The translations under genes and the position numbers were made by a program. Below are positions 1 to 4,677 of a stretch of 7,703 nucleotides of DNA, piece after piece. The stretch is taken from the NCBI GenBank assembly GCA_004299215.1, contig SCTD01000405.1, positions 1 to 7,703 on the forward strand. The letters are read 5' to 3'. The notes beneath the pieces are model-generated. The model did no database searches. It saw nothing but the letters and a program-made list of their open reading frames with translations, and was not told the DNA's origin. This DNA comes from Frankiales bacterium (lineage in GTDB: Bacteria; Actinomycetota; Actinomycetes; Mycobacteriales; SCTD01). Numbering within the stretch: the first letter of the stretch is position 1; every line of letters begins with the position of its first letter.

Positions 1-55
1 TGCGCTCGGCGTTGGAGACGGACGACCCTCCGTACTTCTGCACGACGAGGCCCAT
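1..55 (-). CDS. lysC: Aspartate kinase, N-terminal fragment (runs off left edge)
   Basis: The minus strand from the ATG at 55 reads MGLVVQKYGGSSVSNAER and continues beyond the window. The KYGGSSV segment is the nucleotide-binding lysine/glycine motif at the extreme N terminus of aspartate kinases. These enzymes phosphorylate aspartate in the first step toward lysine, threonine, methionine and diaminopimelate. An in-frame ATG at 61 would add Met-Pro. I prefer 55 because actinobacterial aspartokinases usually begin M-x-LVVQKYGGSS. Neither start has a clear Shine-Dalgarno sequence. The gene begins 18 nt after the stop of the ABC permease on the same strand, so it may be read from the exporter transcript or from a promoter inside the permease gene. 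Only 18 codons are visible, but the motif is distinctive. Confidence 0.9.
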   Translation of the reverse strand, partial: MGLVVQKYGGSSVSNAER

Positions 56-73
56 GGGCATCGAGTCTACGGC

Positions 74-907
74 TCAGCCCCGGCGGTAGAGCCGCACGGT
101 GAGCGGGGCGAAGACGGCGGTGAGCCCGACGGCGACGAGCAGCACGATCCCGATGTCCGAGCCGCGGGCGTTGCCGTCCATCAGCCCGCGCGAGGCGGTG
201 GCCAGCAGCGAGATCGGGTTGACGTCGACGAACCGCTTGAGCACCGACGGCAGCGTCTCCGGGTCGACGAAGACGTTGGACAGGAAGGTCAGCGGGAAGA
301 TGCCCATGAAGCCGGCGTTCATCACGGCGTTCGGCGACCGCAGCAGCAGCCCGAGCACGCTGAAGACCCAGGACAGCGCGAACGAGAAGACGACGACGAG
401 GGCGAGCGCCGCGAGCACCCCGGGCAGGCCGGCGTCCGGCCGGTAGCCGAGCGCGACGCCCAGCACGACGATCACGGTGCCCGCGATGAGGTAGCGCACG
501 GCGTCGCCGAGCAGCGAGCCGAGCAGCGGCGCCGCCCGCCACATCGGCAGCGAGCGGAAGCGGTCGACCACGCCCTTGGTGAGGTCGGTGTTGAGCGAGA
601 TGCCGGAGTAGACGGTGGTGAAGAGCACCGACATCACGAGCATCCCCGGGAGGATGTAGTCGAGGTACTCGCCGGTCGAGCCCGCGATGGCGCCGCCGAA
701 CAGGTAGGTGAACATCAGCACGAACATCACCGGCGTGATCGTCACGTCGAGCAGCTGCTCCGGGACGTGCTTGACCTTGAGCATGCCGCGCCAGCCGAAG
801 GTGATCGCCGCGGACAGCGGGGACGCCGGTGCCGGACGCCCGGTGGACGCGATGGCCTTGCGGACGGCGACCTGGTCGACGCCGGGCGCGGTGGTGGTGG
901 CAGTCAT
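74..907 (-). CDS. ABC-2 type exporter permease, DrrB-like
   Basis: This 277-residue integral membrane protein is the membrane half of a DrrAB-type drug or lipid exporter. A soluble N terminus of about 50 residues leads into PEQLLDVTITP (49-59), a pattern typical of DrrB-like permeases. About six hydrophobic segments follow, near 57-76, 84-105, 134-155, 160-188, 194-215 and 250-270. The cytosolic loop DRFRSLPM (114-121) is the conserved coupling segment of the family. The ATG overlaps the TGA of the ATPase gene (ATGA, 904-907). An AGGAG lies 8 nt upstream at 916-920, inside the ATPase reading frame, so the two are probably translationally coupled. The length is normal for an ABC-2 permease. 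The substrate cannot be read from the sequence; the daunorubicin-resistance name reflects only the family prototype. Confidence 0.93.
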   Translation of the reverse strand: MTATTTAPGVDQVAVRKAIASTGRPAPASPLSAAITFGWRGMLKVKHVPEQLLDVTITPVMFVLMFTYLFGGAIAGSTGEYLDYILPGMLVMSVLFTTVYSGISLNTDLTKGVVDRFRSLPMWRAAPLLGSLLGDAVRYLIAGTVIVVLGVALGYRPDAGLPGVLAALALVVVFSFALSWVFSVLGLLLRSPNAVMNAGFMGIFPLTFLSNVFVDPETLPSVLKRFVDVNPISLLATASRGLMDGNARGSDIGIVLLVAVGLTAVFAPLTVRLYRRG

Positions 908-1875
908 GCGGAGGTCTCCTCGAGGTCGCTGGGAACGGCGTCCGCCTCGGCGGGATGTCCGGTCAGGGCGAGGAACACCTCGTCGAGGCTCGGCTGGGCG
1001 AGCGAGAAGCCACCGATCTGCACGACGTCGGCAAGGCGTCCCACGACCGCCGCGGCCACGTCGGGGTCGGAGCAGGCGACCGACAGCGCCGCCGGGTCGG
1101 ACGCCAGGGTCACCGCGCCGAGCCGCTCCTGCAGCACCTGCTGGGCCGCCGGGCGCTGCGCGGGGTCGAGCAGCCGGACGTGCAGCACGCCGCCGCCGAT
1201 CGAGGCCTTGAGCTGAGCCGGGGTCCCCTCGGCGATGACGCGGCCGCGGTCGATGACGGCGATGCCCTCGGCCAGCTGGTCTGCCTCCTCGAGGTACTGC
1301 GTGCAGAGCAGCACCGTGGTGCCGGCCGCGACGAGGGTCCGGACGATCTCCCAGACCTGGTTGCGGGACCTCGGGTCGAGGCCGGTGGTCGGCTCGTCCA
1401 GGAACATCAGCTCGGGGGTCACCACCAGGCTGGCGGCGATGTCGATCCGCCGCCGCATGCCGCCGGAGTAGCCCTTGACCAGCCGGCCGCCGTCCTGCGA
1501 GAGCCCGAAGGCGTCGAGCAGCTCGGCGGCACGCGCCTTCGCGCCGGCCCGCCCCAGACCGAGCAGCCGCCCGACCAGCACGAGGTTCTCGGCGCCGGTG
1601 AGGTCCTCGTCGACCGAGGCCAGCTGGCCGGTCAGGCTCACCTTGCCGCGGACGGCGGCGCCCTCCGCCACCACGTCGTGGCCCAGCACCCGGGCGCTGC
1701 CGGCGTCGGGCCGGGTCAGCGTCGCGAGCATGCGGATGGTCGTCGTCTTGCCCGCGCCGTTCGGGCCGAGCACGCCGTAGACGCAGCCGCGGCGGACCGC
1801 GAGGTCGACGCTCTGCACCGCCTGGACCGCGCCGTACGACTTCGCCAGGCCGGCCGCCTCGATCGCGAGGGTCAT
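904..1875 (-). CDS. ABC exporter ATP-binding protein, DrrA-like
   Basis: This 323-residue cytoplasmic ATPase powers the permease encoded directly after it. Visible motifs are Walker A GPNGAGKTT (37-45), Q-loop Gln84, signature YSGGM (136-140), Walker B LMFLDE (156-161) and D-loop GLDPRS (165-170). The switch position reads TQYLEEADQLA, with Gln193 where most ABC ATPases have His. That substitution is usual in the DrrA subfamily and supports the assignment. After about residue 225 a DrrA-type C-terminal extension ends in the conserved SLDEVFLALTGH. The ATG at 1875 has GGAGG at 1881-1885 with a 5-nt spacer, so the start is well supported. It is the first gene of the exporter pair and diverges from the STAS-like gene. 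Two palindromic sequences lie in the 94 bp between them. No regulator gene for the exporter is visible in the window. Confidence 0.95.
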   Translation of the reverse strand: MTLAIEAAGLAKSYGAVQAVQSVDLAVRRGCVYGVLGPNGAGKTTTIRMLATLTRPDAGSARVLGHDVVAEGAAVRGKVSLTGQLASVDEDLTGAENLVLVGRLLGLGRAGAKARAAELLDAFGLSQDGGRLVKGYSGGMRRRIDIAASLVVTPELMFLDEPTTGLDPRSRNQVWEIVRTLVAAGTTVLLCTQYLEEADQLAEGIAVIDRGRVIAEGTPAQLKASIGGGVLHVRLLDPAQRPAAQQVLQERLGAVTLASDPAALSVACSDPDVAAAVVGRLADVVQIGGFSLAQPSLDEVFLALTGHPAEADAVPSDLEETSA

Positions 1876-1894
1876 GTCTGCCTCCGGGGAGTGG

Positions 1895-1908
1895 GTCGTA
1901 CGTAGGAC
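1895..1908. promoter_or_regulatory. Imperfect 14-bp palindrome upstream of exporter genes
   Basis: The sequence GTC-G-TACGTA-G-GAC is an inverted repeat centred on TACGTA and broken only by one mismatched pair. It lies 20 nt upstream of the ATPase start codon, just beyond its ribosome binding site, where a repressor could block transcription. Drug-exporter operons in Actinomycetota are often controlled by TetR-type repressors that bind palindromes of roughly this size. No such regulator is in view, and a short GC-rich palindrome can arise by chance. Confidence 0.3.
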
Positions 1909-1923
1909 GTCACGGCGCGGGGC

Positions 1924-1943
1924 GACTCATCGGCCGATGAGTC
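1924..1943. promoter_or_regulatory. Perfect 20-bp palindrome, candidate operator
   Basis: The arms GACTCATCGG and CCGATGAGTC are exact reverse complements with no spacer. The site lies between two divergent start codons: the exporter ATPase at 1875 (minus) and the STAS-like gene at 1970 (plus). It therefore cannot be a terminator for either gene. A dimeric repressor acting on one or both promoters is the simplest reading. The right arm contains an ATG (1937-1939) in frame with the STAS-like gene, so the palindrome would fall within the coding region if that upstream start were used. No binding protein can be named. Confidence 0.45.
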
Positions 1944-1969
1944 CCGGCCTCGCGGGCCGTCTGCCCAGC

Positions 1970-2239
1970 ATGGACGGAGGGTCCGACAGAACGCTTCTGC
2001 TTTTCGCGCTGACCGGCTGCCCGGACCTTGCCGTGCTCGACGCCCTCGCCCGGCTGCAGCTGACCGCCCGGCGCACCGGAATGAGCTGCGAGCTGCTCGC
2101 GACGGGACAAAGCCTGGCCGAGCTCCTCGACCTCGCGGGCCTCTCAGCGGTCGTGGGGCAGCCGGTCCGGGAGGCCGAAGCGCGGGAAGAGCGCGGCGGT
2201 GTCGAGGAAGTGGTGCAGGTGGACGAGCCGCCCGTCTGA
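1970..2239 (+). CDS. Small STAS-like protein convergent with the sigma factor gene
   Basis: An 89-residue protein. The segment VLDALARLQLTARRTG (22-37) followed by LAELLDLAGLSAVV (49-62) matches the second half of STAS proteins, in which anti-sigma-antagonist-like and MlaB-like actinobacterial members carry DALARLQLTARR and then an ELLxLxGLxxVV helix and strand. The first half of a full STAS fold (first strand and helix, about 30-40 residues) appears to be missing. TLLLFALTG (8-16) probably replaces the central strand and loop. The phosphorylatable Ser/Thr loop of true anti-sigma antagonists is not recognisable. The acidic tail from about residue 59 is encoded on the reverse of the sigma gene's last 31 codons. 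The ATG at 1970 has no good Shine-Dalgarno; ATGs at 1937 and 1874 are in frame. Function is unproven, but its position suggests a link to the sigma factor. Confidence 0.6.
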   Translation: MDGGSDRTLLLFALTGCPDLAVLDALARLQLTARRTGMSCELLATGQSLAELLDLAGLSAVVGQPVREAEAREERGGVEEVVQVDEPPV

Positions 2240-3121
2240 CACCTCCACGACCTGCAGCGCCCACGGCACGTAGCCGTCGCCGTCCGCCGCGGGCTTGTAG
2301 TGCCCGAACGCCGGGCAGCCGTTCGCGGAGGTCGGCACCAGCCGCGAGCCCTTGCAGCCGATCCCGGTGCCCAGGTAGAAGGCGGCCACGTCCTCCGGAC
2401 CGCGCAGCCACAGGGGCAGCGGCGGCATCGAGAAGCCCGCGTCCTCCGACAGCAGCGACACCAGGGACGGGATGTCGTACGCCTCGAACGCCGAGACGTA
2501 GCGCGCCAGCAGCTCGCGATCGCCGTCCTGCAGCGGGACCTGCGGCGAGCCCTCGGACAGGCCCCGCTCGCCGAGCGTGGCGCGCGCCCGCTGCAGCGCG
2601 CTGTTGACCGACGCGACCGTCGTGTCGAGCAGCTCGGCAACCTCTGAAGCCTGCCAGCACAGCACTTCTCGCAGGATGAGCACGGCGCGCTGCTTCGGCG
2701 GCAGGTGCTGCAGGGCGGCGACGAACGCCAGCCGGACGGTGTCGCGGAAGACCGCGCTCTGCGCCGGGTCGTCCAGGTCGCCGTCGGGGATCGGCTCGAC
2801 CCAGACCTCCTGGGGCAGCGGCTCGCCCACCGGGCCGGCGGCGGAGCCCGCAGACGCGAGGTCCATCGGCAGCGCGCGCCGCTTCTTGGCCCGCAGGCTG
2901 TCGAGGCAGACGTTGGTCGCGATGCGGTAGAGCCAGGACCGGGTCGACGAGCGGCCCTCGAAGCGGTCGAGGCCCTGCCAGGCCTTGACCATCGTCTCCT
3001 GCACGGCGTCGTCGGCGTCGAAGGCGGAGCCCAGCATCCGGTAGCAGTAGCCGCGCAGCTCGCCGCGGTACTGCTCGAGCTCCTCCTGCGCGGGCGCGAG
3101 CGTCTCGGTCACGGCGCCCAC
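2144..3121 (-). CDS. ECF sigma-70 factor with SnoaL-like C-terminal domain (SigG-like)
   Basis: A 325-residue sigma factor. Region 2 spans about 18-82, including DADDAVQETMVKAWQ (35-49) and the -10-binding segment STRSWLYRIATNVCLD (59-74). A linker contains VEPIPDG (108-114), characteristic of the SigG/TIGR02960 group. Region 4 (about 137-183) has the helix-turn-helix ASEVAELLDTTVASVNSALQRAR. From about 203 a SnoaL/NTF2-like domain begins (ELLARYVSAFEAYDIPSLVSLLSEDA) and ends with HHFLDTAALFPRFGLP. In related ECF families such a fused tail modulates sigma activity in place of a separate anti-sigma factor. The start is uncertain: GTG at 3121 sits directly against GGCAGG (3122-3127), while GTG at 3112 (VTETLAPAQ) has that motif 9 nt upstream and is the better-spaced choice. 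It follows DUF5063 by 24 nt, suggesting co-transcription, and its 3' end overlaps the STAS-like gene. Confidence 0.93.
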   Translation of the reverse strand: MGAVTETLAPAQEELEQYRGELRGYCYRMLGSAFDADDAVQETMVKAWQGLDRFEGRSSTRSWLYRIATNVCLDSLRAKKRRALPMDLASAGSAAGPVGEPLPQEVWVEPIPDGDLDDPAQSAVFRDTVRLAFVAALQHLPPKQRAVLILREVLCWQASEVAELLDTTVASVNSALQRARATLGERGLSEGSPQVPLQDGDRELLARYVSAFEAYDIPSLVSLLSEDAGFSMPPLPLWLRGPEDVAAFYLGTGIGCKGSRLVPTSANGCPAFGHYKPAADGDGYVPWALQVVEVSDGRLVHLHHFLDTAALFPRFGLPDRLPHDR

Positions 3122-3145
3122 CCTGCCACGCGGCGTCGGTCCGGA

Positions 3146-3697
3146 CTAGAGGTCGGGGAGCGGCTCCTCGGCGGCATCGAGGCGTACGTGCGCGACGACG
3201 CTCTGCAGCGCGCGCAGGGCCGCGCCTGCCGAGCCGCCCCAGCTGTTGAGGTAGGTGAACTGCCACCACCAGAGGGCTTCCCGTCCTCGCCCGGCGTCGT
3301 AGTGCAGCAGGCCGCGGAACAGGTCGTTGGTCATGTCGGCCAGGTCGTCCGACAGCCGGTACGGCACGGGCGGGTCGTCGGAGTAGGGGTCGAAGACCTC
3401 GCTGTAGGCGTCGATCGCCTCGAGCTGCTGCACCAGGCCGTCGCGCACCTTGTCCATGTCGGGCACCGGGTCGGTCAGCGGCTCGACGTTGTCGTCGAGG
3501 ATGACGTCGGTCCGGGCGCCGAGGTGGGCCCCGGCCACGCACATCTGCGCGACGTCGAGCAGCAGCAGGGCGACGGCCTGGTCGCCGGCGCGCCCGGAGG
3601 CGACGAGCTCCAGGGTCTCCAGGAAGCTCCGCACGTCGCGGGCGACGTCGGTCGCCAGCTCCAGGTCCTCGCGGGGTTCGGTGAGCGGTTCAGACAT
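3146..3697 (-). CDS. DUF5063 domain-containing protein
   Basis: A 183-residue soluble acidic protein of the actinobacterial DUF5063 family, which commonly lies directly after recR. Recognisable parts are the helical N-terminal half (LELATDVARDVRSFLETLELVASG, given here as two runs: LELATDVARDVR and SFLETLELVASG), the central YSEVFDPYSDDPPVPYRLSD region and the aromatic ALWWWQFTYLNSWG near the C terminus. There is no signal peptide and no membrane segment. The ATG overlaps the recR stop by 8 nt (3690-3697). A GGAGA lies 7 nt upstream inside recR (3705-3709), so translation is probably coupled to recR. Molecular function is unknown; the fixed position beside recR suggests, but does not show, a role connected with repair or replication. 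Confidence 0.88.
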   Translation of the reverse strand: MSEPLTEPREDLELATDVARDVRSFLETLELVASGRAGDQAVALLLLDVAQMCVAGAHLGARTDVILDDNVEPLTDPVPDMDKVRDGLVQQLEAIDAYSEVFDPYSDDPPVPYRLSDDLADMTNDLFRGLLHYDAGRGREALWWWQFTYLNSWGGSAGAALRALQSVVAHVRLDAAEEPLPDL

Positions 3698-4289
3698 CGA
3701 CCTGTCTCCGTCCTTCGAAAGCGCGTCCGAGGGTCACCTCGTCCGCGTACTCCAGGTCGCCCCCCACGGGCAGCCCGCTGGCCAGTCGCGTCACGCGCAG
3801 CCCCATCGGGCTGACCAGACGCGCGAGGTAGGTCGCCGTCGCCTCGCCCTCGAGGTTCGGGTCGGTGGCGAGGATCAGCTCGGTCACCGCCCCGTCCTGC
3901 AGCCGCACCATCAGCTCGCGCACGCGCAGGTCGTCCGGGCCGATGCCCTCGATCGGGCTGATCGCGCCGCCGAGCACGTGGTAGCGGCCGCGGAACTCGC
4001 GCGTCTTCTCGATCGCGACGACGTCCTTGGACTCCTCCACCACGCAGATCACCGACAGGTCGCGGCGCGGGTCGCGGCAGACGCGGCACTCGTCCTGCTC
4101 GCTGACGTTGCCGCAGATCCGGCAGAACCGGACCTTGTCCTTGACCTCGGTCAGCGCCGTGACGAGCCGGCGCACGTCGGCCGGGTCGGCGGCGAGCAGG
4201 TGGAAGGCGATCCGCTGCGCGCTCTTCGGACCGACGCCGGGCAGTCGCCCGAGCTCGTCGATGAGGTCCTGGACCGCGCCTTCGTACAT
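3690..4289 (-). CDS. recR: Recombination mediator protein RecR
   Basis: A 199-residue protein of standard RecR length. Domains in order: an N-terminal helix-hairpin-helix (LGRLPGVGPKSAQRIAFHLL, 13-32); a zinc finger with Cys56, Cys59, Cys68 and Cys71; a Toprim domain beginning at about 79 (VICVVEES) with FRGRYHVLGGAISPIEGIGP; and a C-terminal segment with LASGLPVGGDLEYADEVTL. RecR works with RecO, and in some species RecF, to load RecA on SSB-coated single-stranded DNA during gap repair. The ATG at 4289 is 12 nt after the ybaB stop with only a weak ribosome binding site, consistent with coupled translation in the dnaX-ybaB-recR operon. All expected motifs are intact. Confidence 0.98.
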   Translation of the reverse strand: MYEGAVQDLIDELGRLPGVGPKSAQRIAFHLLAADPADVRRLVTALTEVKDKVRFCRICGNVSEQDECRVCRDPRRDLSVICVVEESKDVVAIEKTREFRGRYHVLGGAISPIEGIGPDDLRVRELMVRLQDGAVTELILATDPNLEGEATATYLARLVSPMGLRVTRLASGLPVGGDLEYADEVTLGRAFEGRRQVDV

Positions 4290-4301
4290 GTCTGGCCGGG
4301 T

Positions 4302-4634
4302 CTACATCCCGGGCAGGCCGAGGCCGCCCAGCCCGCCGGCGAGCGGACCCATCGTGCTGGCCTGCAGCTCCTGCGCCTTGGCCGCAGCGTCGCGGATGGC
4401 GGCCACGACCAGGTCCTCGAGGCTCTCGACGTCGTCCGGGTCGACCGCCCTGGGGTCGATCTTCAGGCGGAGCACCTCGCCGGACCCGGTGACCGTGGCG
4501 CTGACCAGGCCACCGCCGGCACTGCCCTCGACCTCGGTCTCGGCCAGCTTGGCCTGCGCCTCGACCAGCTGCTGCTGCATCTTCTGGGCCTGCTTCATCA
4601 GCTGCTGCATGTTGGGCTGTCCGGGGCCGGGCAC
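4302..4634 (-). CDS. ybaB: YbaB/EbfC family nucleoid-associated protein
   Basis: A 110-residue protein of the usual YbaB/EbfC size. The N terminus is a Gln/Lys-rich helix (MQQLMKQAQKMQQQLVEAQAKL) read here as MQQLMKQAQKM then QQQLVEAQAKL. It is followed by the three-strand core (AGGGLVSATVTGSGEVLRLKID is the strand region, about 39-60) and a second helix LEDLVVAAIRDAAAKAQEL. The tail is a Gly/Leu/Pro-rich GPLAGGLGGLGLPGM. The family forms tweezer-like dimers that bind DNA and coat the nucleoid. The GTG start at 4634 has AGGAG at 4641-4645 with a 6-nt spacer, which fixes the start. It lies between dnaX (43-nt gap) and recR (12-nt gap), the arrangement conserved across most bacteria. Confidence 0.96.
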   Translation of the reverse strand: MPGPGQPNMQQLMKQAQKMQQQLVEAQAKLAETEVEGSAGGGLVSATVTGSGEVLRLKIDPRAVDPDDVESLEDLVVAAIRDAAAKAQELQASTMGPLAGGLGGLGLPGM

Positions 4635-4677
4635 GTGGGTCTCCTGTCGTCTCGTTGACCGGAGCGTACGGCCAGCG

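Noticed and set aside
1572..1620. ABC ATPase glutamine in place of the switch histidine (Gln193), considered as a broken active site
   Set aside because: The substitution TQYLxEAD is the normal form in DrrA-type ATPases, so it supports the subfamily rather than loss of function. The residue itself is encoded near 1297-1299.
580..1905. Long plus-strand frames opposite the ABC exporter genes
   Set aside because: They are antisense shadows of two genes with complete ABC ATPase motifs and permease topology.
1910..2110. A 66-codon minus-strand frame starting within the region opposite the STAS-like gene
   Set aside because: The product has no recognisable motif, and the plus strand at the same place encodes a STAS-like sequence.
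1872..3542. A long minus-strand frame across the sigma and DUF5063 genes in another reading frame
   Set aside because: It is an Arg/Ala/Pro-rich shadow of the sigma factor and DUF5063 genes with no recognisable fold. The true frames carry clear motifs.
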